64,000 nt of DNA. Source: CAVVIG01 sp050249955. GTDB lineage: Bacteria > Acidobacteriota > Vicinamibacteria > Vicinamibacterales > CAVVIG01. The DNA is taken from assembly GCA_050249955.1 (NCBI GenBank), contig JBFWPN010000008.1:62001-126000 (forward strand), given 5' to 3'. The translations under genes and the position numbers were made by a program. Positions within the stretch are counted from its first letter, which is position 1. Every line of letters begins with the position of its first letter. Shown piece after piece: positions 50,905-58,994 of the stretch. Below the pieces are notes generated by a model that saw only the letters and a program-made list of their open reading frames with translations, did no database searches and was not told the DNA's origin.

Positions 50905-53211
50905 CTACGGATGAAGGCGGGCGGCGCGGATGGCGACGAACAGGCGTTCCGGCGTGAGCGGGCTGTGGAACGGCGCGGGCTCGCCCGGGCCGAAGGCGGC
51001 CACGGCCTCGCGCAGCGCCTCGCGCACCGCGATGGCCAGCATGAGCGGCGGCTCACCCACCGCCTTGCTGCCCATCACCACGTCGGCCTGCGCCGCACGC
51101 GGCAGGAAGCCCACGTTGAAGACCGGCGGCACCTCGGTCCACGACGGGATCTTGTAGGTGGCGGCACCATCGGTCCGCAGCCGCCCGTCCGCGTCCCACA
51201 CCAGTTCCTCGAGCGTGAGCCAGCCCAGACCCTGGACGAAGCCCCCTTCCACCTGCCCGCGATCGATCACCGGCGAGATGGAGGCACCCACGTCCTGGAG
51301 CAGGTCCACGCGGAGCAGCCGATGCTCGCCCGTGAAGCCGTCCAGTTCCACCTCGGCCACCGCGGCCCCGTAGGTGAAGTAGTGGAACGGTGTGCCGCGT
51401 CCGGTCTTCCGATCGAATGCCAGTCCAGGTGTGCGGTAGAAGCCGTCGGCAAAGAGCGGCACCCGCTGCCGGTAGGCCTGCTCGCAGACATCAGCCACGG
51501 CACACGCGCGTCCATCAGGTGCAGACGCAACGCCCGCCACGAGCCGCACGTCATGCGCGTCGCATCCGAGCAGTTGCGCGGCCGCACCGAGCAGCCGGGT
51601 GCGCAGCCGTCCGCAGGCATCGAGCACTGCCGCGCCGTTCAGGTCGGTGCCAGACGAGGCGGCCGTAGCGGACGCATTGGGAACCAGGTCGGTGCGCGCC
51701 GGCATCACGCGGACCGACGCGAGCGCCACGCCCAGCGCGTCAGCCGCAACCTGCTGCAGTTTGGTCTGCAGCCCCTGCCCCATCTCGGTGCCGCCGTGGT
51801 TCACCTGCACGCTGCCGTCGCGATACACCAGCACGAAGGCCCCGGCCTGGTTGAAGAAGCTCGCGGTGAACGAGATGCCGAACTTCACCGGCGTGATCGC
51901 CAGGCCGCGCTTCACGTGGGGCGACGCCGCATTGAAGGCGGTGCAGGCTGCCATACGCTCATCGAGCTGGCTCTCGACGCGGAGCTGTGTCCACAGCAAC
52001 GGCATGCGCTGCGCCTCGCCCACCACCTGGCCGTAGTGCGTACGGTCGCCCTCCTGGTAGAAGTTGCGCGCGCGAATCGCGTCGCCGGCCACGCCGAGCC
52101 GGCGCGCGGCCTGCGACAGGATCTCCTCGATGACCAGCACCGCCTGGGGACCGCCAAACCCGCGCAGTGCGGTCTGCGACGTGCGGTTCGTGCGGCACAC
52201 GCGCCCGGTCACCTCGAGGGCGGGGATACGGTAGGCGTTGTCCGCATGAAAGAGCGACCGCCACATCACGGCTTCGGAAAGGTCCAGGCTCCAGCCGCCG
52301 TCCGACCAGAGTGCGATGCGCGCCGCCAGGATCTGCCCATCGCGGTCGAACCCGGCGTCGTACCGCGCCAGGTACGGGTGCCGCTTCCCGGTCAGCGTCA
52401 TGTCCAGGTGTCGCGGCAGGCGGACGCGGACGGGTCGGCGCGTCTTCCACGCGCCAAGCGCAGCCACCGCTGCGAACGGCGTCGCCTGCGACTCCTTGCC
52501 GCCGAACGCGCCGCCCATACGCAGGCACTCCACGACCACTTCGTGCTGCGCCACCCCGAGCACGCGCGCCACGCCTGCCTGCGTTTCCGCCGTGTGCTGC
52601 GTGGACGACTGCACGCCAACACCACCAGACGGGTCGATCCACGCAATGGCCGCCTGTGTCTCGAGGTAGAAGTGCTCCTGCCCGCCAATCTCCAGCTCGC
52701 CACTGACCCGCACGGCCGCCGCGTGCAGTGCTGCCTCGAGATCGACGGCATCCGCGGACGCGATGCGCAGCGTGTTGGTCAGGAAGCTGCCGGCGTCGAT
52801 GGCGGCTCGTATGTCGAGGATCGCGGGCAACGGGTCGCAGTCCACGCGCACGGCGGCCGCTCCACGCCGTGCGGCCGGCAGCGTGCCAGCCAGCACCCAG
52901 GCCACCGCCTGTCCGTGGAACTGCACCTTTGTCGGGAAGAGCGGCTCGTCATGCTGCGCGGGCCCCAGGGTCGACGCCCCAGGCACATCCGCCGCCGTGA
53001 GCACGTGCACAACGCCAGGGACATCGAGCGCGGCACTGATGTCGACAGCACGCACATGCGCGTGCGCGTGCGGCACGGTGACCGGCCAGGCGTGCAGCAG
53101 GTTCGGGAAGCGCGCCGCCAGATCGTCGGTGTAACGCGCCCCACCGCTCACGTGCGCCGCTGCCGACTCGTGCGGCACCTCGCGACCGACCCACGTGCGC
53201 GGCACGCTCAT
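50905..53211 (-). CDS. xdhB: Xanthine dehydrogenase, molybdenum-binding subunit
   Basis: A 768-residue protein of the molybdopterin hydroxylase family. It oxidises hypoxanthine to xanthine and urate in purine breakdown; related substrates are possible. Seen are RYTDDLAARFPNLLHAWPV, GGQEHFYLETQAAIAWIDPS, the molybdopterin loop MGGAFGGKE, RGFGGPQAVLVIEEI, and GSKAVGEPPLML, where E is the catalytic glutamate. Length is normal. Its ATG overlaps the stop of xdhA (ATGA). No XdhC maturation gene is in the window. Confidence 0.93.
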   Translation of the reverse strand: MSVPRTWVGREVPHESAAAHVSGGARYTDDLAARFPNLLHAWPVTVPHAHAHVRAVDISAALDVPGVVHVLTAADVPGASTLGPAQHDEPLFPTKVQFHGQAVAWVLAGTLPAARRGAAAVRVDCDPLPAILDIRAAIDAGSFLTNTLRIASADAVDLEAALHAAAVRVSGELEIGGQEHFYLETQAAIAWIDPSGGVGVQSSTQHTAETQAGVARVLGVAQHEVVVECLRMGGAFGGKESQATPFAAVAALGAWKTRRPVRVRLPRHLDMTLTGKRHPYLARYDAGFDRDGQILAARIALWSDGGWSLDLSEAVMWRSLFHADNAYRIPALEVTGRVCRTNRTSQTALRGFGGPQAVLVIEEILSQAARRLGVAGDAIRARNFYQEGDRTHYGQVVGEAQRMPLLWTQLRVESQLDERMAACTAFNAASPHVKRGLAITPVKFGISFTASFFNQAGAFVLVYRDGSVQVNHGGTEMGQGLQTKLQQVAADALGVALASVRVMPARTDLVPNASATAASSGTDLNGAAVLDACGRLRTRLLGAAAQLLGCDAHDVRLVAGVASAPDGRACAVADVCEQAYRQRVPLFADGFYRTPGLAFDRKTGRGTPFHYFTYGAAVAEVELDGFTGEHRLLRVDLLQDVGASISPVIDRGQVEGGFVQGLGWLTLEELVWDADGRLRTDGAATYKIPSWTEVPPVFNVGFLPRAAQADVVMGSKAVGEPPLMLAIAVREALREAVAAFGPGEPAPFHSPLTPERLFVAIRAARLHP

Positions 53212-54572
53212 CGCGCATGCTCCCAGGCGAACTTCGCCACGAGCGACTGCGCCACACCGAGCCGATAGTCGCGCGAGCCGCGGTGGTCTGAGATTGGCGC
53301 CAGTGCCGACGCGAGCACCGCCTGCACGCGTGCCACCACGTCAGGTCCCCAGGGCACGCCGGCTGCCGCCTGCTCCGCAGCCACCACGCGTACCGGCGTC
53401 GGCCCCACGCCGCCGAAGCAGCACCGCGCCGCTGACACGCGTCCGCCCGCATCGCACGTCACCGCCAAGGCCGCGGTCACGGTGCTGATGTCGTTCACGC
53501 GCCGCTTCGCCACCTTGTAGAAACCCACCCGTTCCGGCAGCGGCAGCGGAATCTCCACCTCGACGATCAGCTCGTGATGTGCCAGCACGGTCTTCCGATA
53601 GCCGCTGAACAGCTCCGCCACCGGCACGGCCCGGGATCCGGACGGTCCGGCCACGTGCACCACCGCGTCGAGCGCCATCAGCAGCGGGGCCGCGTCGCCG
53701 ATAGGCGAGGCCGTCGCGAGGTTGCCGCCGAGGGTGGCACGGTTGCGGATGAGCGGCGAGGCGAACAGCGCAGTCCACGCGCGCCACACTTCGGGTGCAT
53801 CGGTCCACTGCTCGACGATCTCGGTCAGCGGCAGCGCCGCACCAATCCGCACGCGCGAACCCTCGCGCGAGAAGCGCCGCAGTTCGTCGATCGCCTCGAG
53901 GCTCACCAGGAGTTCGGGTCGCCGCCCCCGCAGGTTGAACTCCACGCCGACGTCTGTTCCGCCCGACACCAGCACCGCCGCGGGATGCGCCGCCAGTAGC
54001 GCCACACAGGCGTCGACCGACTCTGGCCGTGCGAATCCGCGGCTTCGTGTGGGAATGATGGCAGGAGCCGGATGCTGCAGCCGATCGCTCAGTGGCCCGG
54101 CCGCCGGTCCGGTGAGCGATGCCGCCGCATCCGCAATCGGACGGTAGCCTGTGCATCGGCACAGGTTGCCTGCCAGCGCCTCGGTGGAGCAGGCGCCGAT
54201 CCGCCCCGGCCGGCACTGCTCCATCGTCAGGCTCACGGCAAACCCCGGGGTGCAGTAGCCGCACTGCGAGCCGCCGGCGGCCGCCAGCGCGCGGAGCGCC
54301 TCGTCCTGTCCGGAGGCGGCAATGCCCTCGATGGTGATCACCTCGTGCCCCGCCGCCATCGGCAGCGGCATGAGGCAGCTGTTCACCACGCGGTAGGTGC
54401 TGGCGTCCCCATGAGGGCGCACGAGCGCCACCGCGCAAGCGCCGCACTCCCCCTCGGCGCATCCTTCCTTGGCACCGGTGAGACCCGACTGCCGGATGAA
54501 GTCCAGCAGCGTCAGGTCAGGATCGACCTCGTCCAGGGTGATGAGCGTGCCGTTGAGCGTGAACGTGAACAT
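53208..54572 (-). CDS. xdhA: Xanthine dehydrogenase, 2Fe-2S and FAD subunit
   Basis: A 454-residue protein. The plant-type 2Fe-2S motif is at CAEGECGACAVAL (C38, C43, C46), with the later cysteine in NSCLMP; the second cluster uses CGYC and CRC (QCGYCTPGFAVSLTMEQC, GNLCRCTGYRPI). The FAD domain follows from ~185 (VLVSGGTDVGVEFNLRGRRP, NRATLGGNLATASPIGD). It passes electrons from XdhB to NAD. The ATG at 54572 marks the normal N-terminus. The P450 gene lies 4 bp upstream, xdhB downstream with ATGA overlap. Confidence 0.93.
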   Translation of the reverse strand: MFTFTLNGTLITLDEVDPDLTLLDFIRQSGLTGAKEGCAEGECGACAVALVRPHGDASTYRVVNSCLMPLPMAAGHEVITIEGIAASGQDEALRALAAAGGSQCGYCTPGFAVSLTMEQCRPGRIGACSTEALAGNLCRCTGYRPIADAAASLTGPAAGPLSDRLQHPAPAIIPTRSRGFARPESVDACVALLAAHPAAVLVSGGTDVGVEFNLRGRRPELLVSLEAIDELRRFSREGSRVRIGAALPLTEIVEQWTDAPEVWRAWTALFASPLIRNRATLGGNLATASPIGDAAPLLMALDAVVHVAGPSGSRAVPVAELFSGYRKTVLAHHELIVEVEIPLPLPERVGFYKVAKRRVNDISTVTAALAVTCDAGGRVSAARCCFGGVGPTPVRVVAAEQAAAGVPWGPDVVARVQAVLASALAPISDHRGSRDYRLGVAQSLVAKFAWEHAR

Positions 54573-54576
54573 GGGC

Positions 54577-55713
54577 TCACGAAACCGACACAGCGGGGGC
54601 GGCGAGCGGAGAGAGCCGGAGGTCGAAGGTGGGAGCCGGTTCCCAGTGGTAGCGCCCCATCGTGCGCGTGCTGTCGCCAGTCTGCACCCAGCTGTACCCG
54701 GACGCAAGTTCCTCGACGAGCAGCGTGGCCACCTTCATCACGAGGTGACTGCCAAGGCACCGGTGCTCGCTGAGACCGAAGGGCGCATACTCGTCGGCCG
54801 CATAGGACCGGCCGATGAATCGCCATGGGTCGAACCGCTCCGGGTCGTCGAACACGTGCGGGTCCTGGTGCACCTCGCGCAGCGGAATCTTGACGAAGGC
54901 ATCCTTCGGGATGCGGAACCCGTCGAACACCAGTTCCTCGAGCGCCACCCGGTGCAGTGCCGTGGCCTGGTCCAGCCGCAGCGTCTCCATCACCACGGCT
55001 TCGGCGAGGGTCGGCGCCGATGCCGTGGACCGGTGCGAGGCAGACCGCAGCTCGGCCAGCACCGCCGGCTCGTCGGTGAGGTACTTCGTGACCCAGCGCA
55101 GGAGACCACCCATGTCGTAGCGCCCCTGCTGCAACGCGTAGGCAAGGTTCCCGAGCACCGTGTCGTCCACATCCTCAGGACGTTCCTTCAGCAGCCGCGG
55201 CAGGACACCGTCGTGTTCCGCCCACCCGGCATCAGGTCTCTGCGCCTCGGCCGTTTCCCGCATGAGCGCACCCACGCCGTCGAAGCCCGCCCGCTGGTGC
55301 GGCAGGAGCCGGTTGCCCGGCATCTCCGCCGGTCCCATCTCGAGCAGCCTGGCGTGCAGCGCCTGCGCGGTCGGATGCGTGGGACCGACGCCGCACACCC
55401 ACCCGATCATCGCGCGCGTCGTAATCAGCTCGCAGGTGGCCGCCAGCGGCGTGACACCGGCGCGTGTCTGCACGCGGGCAGCAGCGAGATCCGCCAGTGC
55501 CTCCCGGACGATGGCGCGGAGTTGGGGTTCGAGGATGGTGGCCAGTTCGGGGCGCATGCCCGCGAGCAGGATGCGGCGGTACCACGTGTGCGTCTGCCCC
55601 ATCATGCAGCGGATCACGCCGTGCTCCACCATCGGCCGCAGTTCCACGGACGCACCCATCAGGTACTGTGCGTGCTGTGCGAGGAGCCGAGAGGCACGGG
55701 CAAATCCAACCAC
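54577..55713 (-). CDS. Cytochrome P450, N-terminally truncated
   Basis: From GTG 55713 the product has 378 residues. The ExxR motif is METLRLDQ, the PERF-type motif is DDPERFDPWRF, and the haem loop is FGLSEHRCLG (cysteine at ~319). The I-helix region (NLAYALQQGRYDMGGLLRW) is atypical, lacking the usual acid-Thr pair. HTWYRRILLAGMRPEL lies only ~45 residues from the start where ~100 is normal, so 50-60 residues are missing. The reading frame stays open and protein-like to 55737, then meets a TAG at the edge of R2 copy c. It may be nonfunctional or a re-started fragment. Co-directional with xdhAB, 4 bp upstream of xdhA. Confidence 0.7.
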   Translation of the reverse strand: MVGFARASRLLAQHAQYLMGASVELRPMVEHGVIRCMMGQTHTWYRRILLAGMRPELATILEPQLRAIVREALADLAAARVQTRAGVTPLAATCELITTRAMIGWVCGVGPTHPTAQALHARLLEMGPAEMPGNRLLPHQRAGFDGVGALMRETAEAQRPDAGWAEHDGVLPRLLKERPEDVDDTVLGNLAYALQQGRYDMGGLLRWVTKYLTDEPAVLAELRSASHRSTASAPTLAEAVVMETLRLDQATALHRVALEELVFDGFRIPKDAFVKIPLREVHQDPHVFDDPERFDPWRFIGRSYAADEYAPFGLSEHRCLGSHLVMKVATLLVEELASGYSWVQTGDSTRTMGRYHWEPAPTFDLRLSPLAAPAVSVS

Positions 55714-55726
55714 ACAGACCGAAATG

Positions 55727-55825
55727 CGCTCGAAGTCCTAGCGGGTCTCGGATCCGCGTCTGCTGCCGACACCCCGCCGGAGGTGTGCTTTTCCGGTTCG
55801 CTGTCGGGGTGGGCGGAGTGATGCA
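55727..55825 (+). repeat. R2 mosaic intergenic element, copy c
   Basis: GAAGTCCTAGCGGGTCTCGG (55731-55750) equals the reverse complement of 29643-29663 apart from one base. It is followed by GCCGACACCCCGCCGGAGGT, GTGCTTTTCCGG and TCGCTGTCGGGGTGGGCGGA, as in copy b. It carries the ACACC/GGTGT hairpin followed by GCTTTT. One end lies exactly at the truncated 5' end of the P450 gene. Confidence 0.75.
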
Positions 55826-55933
55826 GCGCTGGGCGCGTTCCGGACGACCTGGTGATGCGTGCGCGGCGCCGAGGCACGAGTCCCGCTGGGCATTCCTCCA
55901 CGGCGCGTAGATGAAGGTGAACGCCGGGGCGTG

Positions 55934-56092
55934 TCAGAGCGCCGTTCGGCCCGGCGCGATCCGCACACGCAGGAAGTTGGTCCGGCGGCCAGGTGGGAGA
56001 GCCTGCCAGCGCCGGATCAGTTCGACGAGCGAGCGCTCACTTTCCCGCCGGACGGCGGCGAGCTTCGCGCGGCGGCTTGGACGCTTGCTCAA
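55934..56092 (-). CDS. Small basic protein overlapping a nucleotidyltransferase gene
   Basis: A 52-residue product if translation begins at TTG 56092, which has GGAG 7 bases upstream. It overlaps the 3' end of the nucleotidyltransferase gene by 56 bp in another frame. The sequence SERSLVELIRRWQALPPGRR...NFLRVRIAPG looks like a conserved short helical protein rather than a chance frame. I recall similar short proteins next to AbiEii-type nucleotidyltransferases, but the recollection is uncertain. A toxin-antitoxin-like pairing is possible. The 110 bases downstream hold no gene. Confidence 0.45.
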   Translation of the reverse strand: MSKRPSRRAKLAAVRRESERSLVELIRRWQALPPGRRTNFLRVRIAPGRTAL

Positions 56093-56534
56093 GGGCCTTC
56101 TCCAGAATGGGCAGCACGGCAAGGTCGCTCGGTCGTCGGGCGGCGCGCTTGCTGCGAATGATGTCCTCCAATGCGGCGACGGCCAGCGACTGCCCCCCCA
56201 CCTGGATGACGCTTGCCCTGTCCCGCAGGCCCGCGAACGACCGCACGCCGTGGATGGTGGCCATGAAGTCGAGTTGCAGTCCGTCACGGTCGCGCACCAC
56301 GCGAAACAGGTCGGACACGGGATAGTACGGCCGCATCACCGTTGCGTCGAGCGCGTCGGCCAGGGTCCGGAGCTTGGCCATGTTGCGCGGCGTCTTCCTG
56401 AACAGGAAATCGAAATCCACGGTGGTGACCGGCGCACCCTGCAGGGCCGCCGCTGCATTGCCAATCAGCACCACGTCCAGGCGAACGGCGTTCAGCTCGC
56501 GCGCGACCTCGGCCAGGAACGGGGCGGCATCCAT
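56037..56534 (-). CDS. AbiEii/MNT-like nucleotidyltransferase
   Basis: A 165-residue protein. LDVVLIGNAAAALQGAPVTT followed by VDFDFLFRK gives the G-N...G and DxDF arrangement of minimal nucleotidyltransferases in AbiEii-type toxins and related proteins of unknown role. LQLDFMATIHGVRSFAGLRD supplies the third acidic position. The tail is basic (PPREARRRPAGK). The ATG at 56534 follows a short spacer shared with the divergent M24 peptidase gene. A small gene overlaps its 3' end. It may be a toxin, a DNA/RNA-modifying enzyme or an orphan. Confidence 0.7.
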   Translation of the reverse strand: MDAAPFLAEVARELNAVRLDVVLIGNAAAALQGAPVTTVDFDFLFRKTPRNMAKLRTLADALDATVMRPYYPVSDLFRVVRDRDGLQLDFMATIHGVRSFAGLRDRASVIQVGGQSLAVAALEDIIRSKRAARRPSDLAVLPILEKALEQASKPPREARRRPAGK

Positions 56535-56598
56535 GCTTGGCCCAGTATAGCGGGGCCACGGTCATCGCTCCGCAGCCGCGGCCGCTATACTCGCCAGC

Positions 56599-57897
56599 AT
56601 GCTGACGCGACGACAGATGCTGCGGACCGGCGGGCTGGCCGGCGCCGCGTTCGCCGGCTGGCCAGGAGCGACCGAGGCACAGGACACCCCCGGGGGCCGG
56701 CTGCCGCCGTCGATTGCCGCGCTCTCCTCGATGAGCGGCCAGGCGCGCCCCATCACCAACAACGAACGGCTCGCCCGCATCGAGAAAGCGCGGCGGCTCA
56801 TGGGTGACGCGAAGCTGGACGCCATCCTGCTCGCGGGCGGCACGTCGCTCACCTACTTCTCCGGACTCCGCTTCGGCACGAGCGAACGGCTGATGGCCCT
56901 GGTGCTCCCCGCCTCCGGCGCGCCGTTCGTTGTCTGCCCCGCCTTCGAGGTGGACCGGCTGAACGAGCAACTGCGTCGCTCGCCGCTCGGCCGCGTCGAC
57001 ATCCGCGCCTGGCTGGAGACCGACAGCCCTTACCAGCTCGTGGGACGCACGCTGCGCGAACGGGGCCTGTCCACCGGCCGGCTCGGCGTCGAGGAAACCG
57101 TGCGCTTCGTGTTCGCGGACGGCATCGCCAGGGCGAACCCCGCGCTCACCATCGCGAGCGCGGCACCGGTGACCGCCGGCTGCCGCATGATCAAGGACAC
57201 GCACGAACTGGAGCTGCTGCGCCTGGCCTGCCGCGCCACGCTCGCCTGCTATCGCGCCCTGCACGGTGCGCTCGAGCCGGGCATGACCGAGGCCACGGCC
57301 CGCTCACTCGTGGCCGCTGGCTACGCGCGCCTGGGCTTCCGCGGCTTCGTGAGCGTGCAGTTCGACACCTACACCGCACTCCCGCACGGCTCCGAGGAGC
57401 CGCAGGCGCTCCGTCCGAACTCCATCGTGATGCTGGACGATGGCTGTGTGGCTGAAGGGTATCAGTCGGACCTCACCCGCACCTTCGTGATGGGCAAGGC
57501 CACCGACAAGATGAAACAGGTCTTCGACATTGTCGTCCGCGCGCAGCGCGCGGCCCTGGCGGCGGCCAGGCCTGGGGTCAGCCTCGCGTCGGTGGATGCG
57601 GCTGCGCGCAAGGTGGTCGTCGACGCCGGCTATGGGCCGGGGTTCACCTACTTCACCCACCGCCTGGGGCACGGGCTCGGCATGGACATGCATGAGTGGC
57701 CGTACCTGGTCGAGCACAACATGTACGGCTGGGATTCACCGACGCTGCAGCCCGGGATGGTGTTCAGCAACGAACCGGGCATCTACATCCCCGGCGAGTT
57801 CGGCGTGCGGCTCGAGGACGACATGGTGATCACCGAGACCGGCGCCGAGCTGATGACGCCGCCGTCGCAGGACATCGAGCGGCCGTTCGATCACTGA
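56599..57897 (+). CDS. Tat-exported M24 metallopeptidase (Xaa-Pro aminopeptidase-like)
   Basis: A 432-residue protein. The leader TRRQMLRTGGLAGAAFAG is a twin-arginine-like signal. The creatinase N-domain is at ~55-195. The pita-bread domain holds all five metal ligands: D in MLDDGC, D in SDLTRTF, H in HRLGHGLG, E in FSNEPGIY and E in RLEDDM. It probably removes N-terminal residues before proline from peptides, with two Mn2+ or Zn2+. Being exported is less common for this family. The universal stress protein gene follows after 135 bp. Confidence 0.9.
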   Translation: MLTRRQMLRTGGLAGAAFAGWPGATEAQDTPGGRLPPSIAALSSMSGQARPITNNERLARIEKARRLMGDAKLDAILLAGGTSLTYFSGLRFGTSERLMALVLPASGAPFVVCPAFEVDRLNEQLRRSPLGRVDIRAWLETDSPYQLVGRTLRERGLSTGRLGVEETVRFVFADGIARANPALTIASAAPVTAGCRMIKDTHELELLRLACRATLACYRALHGALEPGMTEATARSLVAAGYARLGFRGFVSVQFDTYTALPHGSEEPQALRPNSIVMLDDGCVAEGYQSDLTRTFVMGKATDKMKQVFDIVVRAQRAALAAARPGVSLASVDAAARKVVVDAGYGPGFTYFTHRLGHGLGMDMHEWPYLVEHNMYGWDSPTLQPGMVFSNEPGIYIPGEFGVRLEDDMVITETGAELMTPPSQDIERPFDH

Positions 57898-58032
57898 GGG
57901 ACCTGACGGGAATCCGGCGACGCCGCCACGGCGGTGCATGCGGGCCGTGCCGGCCTCGCGGTGAGCTTCTTGCAGCCCTCAGTCGGTACACCAGCCATCC
58001 TTCCGGTTTTCCGCTCCCGACGGAGGAGTGCC

Positions 58033-58509
58033 ATGAAAATCCTCATTGCCGTAGATGGTTCACCATGCAGCCAGGCGGCGGTGCGCGATGTGTCGATGCG
58101 CCCGTGGCCCGAGGGGACCGAGGTCGAGTTGCTGACGGTCATCTCGACGAGGATGCCATTCATCCCTGAACCGACCGGGGTGCTGCTGGCCGCTCACGAA
58201 ACCCTCTTGAGGGAAGCGCGGCTGAACGCCCCTGACCTGCTGGCCCACGCCAGTGCCACCCTGACGCAGGCACAACCGACGCTCGTGGTCACGACGAAGA
58301 CGGTCGATGGACATGCGGGCAAGGCCATCGTGGACGAGGCGGCCGCCTGGGGTGCAGACCTGATCGTGCTCGGGGCACACGGCTACAACGCGGCGTCCCG
58401 CCTCTTCCTCGGCTCCGTGTCGCAGGCGGTCGTGCAGCATGCCGGCTGCTCGGTCGAGGTGGCCCGGTCGCCGCGATGCCTCGAAGGCCACGTGCCTGCT
58501 GCGGCCTGA
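58033..58509 (+). CDS. Universal stress protein (UspA family)
   Basis: A 158-residue protein from ATG 58033, with GGAGGA 5-6 bases upstream. MKILIAVDGSPCSQAAVRDV is the typical start, and GAHG-x9-GS (GAHGYNAASRLFLGS) is the ATP-binding signature. It probably binds ATP and acts in stress or energy-limited survival. A cytochrome c lipoprotein gene lies 26 bp downstream and may be co-transcribed. Confidence 0.93.
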   Translation: MKILIAVDGSPCSQAAVRDVSMRPWPEGTEVELLTVISTRMPFIPEPTGVLLAAHETLLREARLNAPDLLAHASATLTQAQPTLVVTTKTVDGHAGKAIVDEAAAWGADLIVLGAHGYNAASRLFLGSVSQAVVQHAGCSVEVARSPRCLEGHVPAAA

Positions 58510-58535
58510 GCCGCCTCGAGCAGAGGAGGTGTGAC

Positions 58536-58991
58536 ATGCGACCGACCGTGTTGGTGTTCGCAGTTGCGCCGCTGATGGGTCTGGTGGCGTGCTCGCCGCC
58601 GTCCGACGCGCCGGGGGCAGCCACAGCGCAGGTGGAGGCAACCCACGACAGTGTGCAGCTGGCGTTACCGAGGGGCGATGCCGGCGCTGGCCGTCAGGCG
58701 TTCCTCGACCTGAAGTGCAACGTCTGCCACCGTGTGGTGGACGACGCGGGGCTGCCCGCGCCGTTCAGCGACAGCGCGGGCCCCGACCTCGACCTGCGGC
58801 GGCCGCACCGGAGCCTGTCGGAGATTGCGACCGCCATCGTGGCGCCGTCTCACTCGCTCAGCATGCGGACCAGCAGCGAGGTGCGCAATCGCCTGGCCAC
58901 CCTGTCGCCTATGGGTGATGTGACGCAGGCGATGACGGTCCGCCAGCTGGCCGATCTTGTCGAGTATCTGCGGACGACGCCGACACCGTAA
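58536..58991 (+). CDS. Mono-haem cytochrome c lipoprotein
   Basis: A 151-residue protein, GAGGAGGTG upstream of ATG 58536. Lipobox LVAC (C19), so membrane-anchored and facing the periplasm. The haem motif is CNVCH at 61-65, and a probable axial Met lies in LSPMGD or TQAMTVRQLADLVEYLR, where the C-terminal helix is class I cytochrome c-like. Probably an electron carrier; partner unknown. Converges with argA, 3 bp apart. Confidence 0.88.
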   Translation: MRPTVLVFAVAPLMGLVACSPPSDAPGAATAQVEATHDSVQLALPRGDAGAGRQAFLDLKCNVCHRVVDDAGLPAPFSDSAGPDLDLRRPHRSLSEIATAIVAPSHSLSMRTSSEVRNRLATLSPMGDVTQAMTVRQLADLVEYLRTTPTP

Positions 58992-58994
58992 CCA

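Noticed and set aside
55741..56036. Gene in the spacer between R2 copy c and the nucleotidyltransferase
   Set aside because: Apart from the small TTG-start gene ending at 55934, frames here lack ribosome-binding sites and run through repeat sequence.
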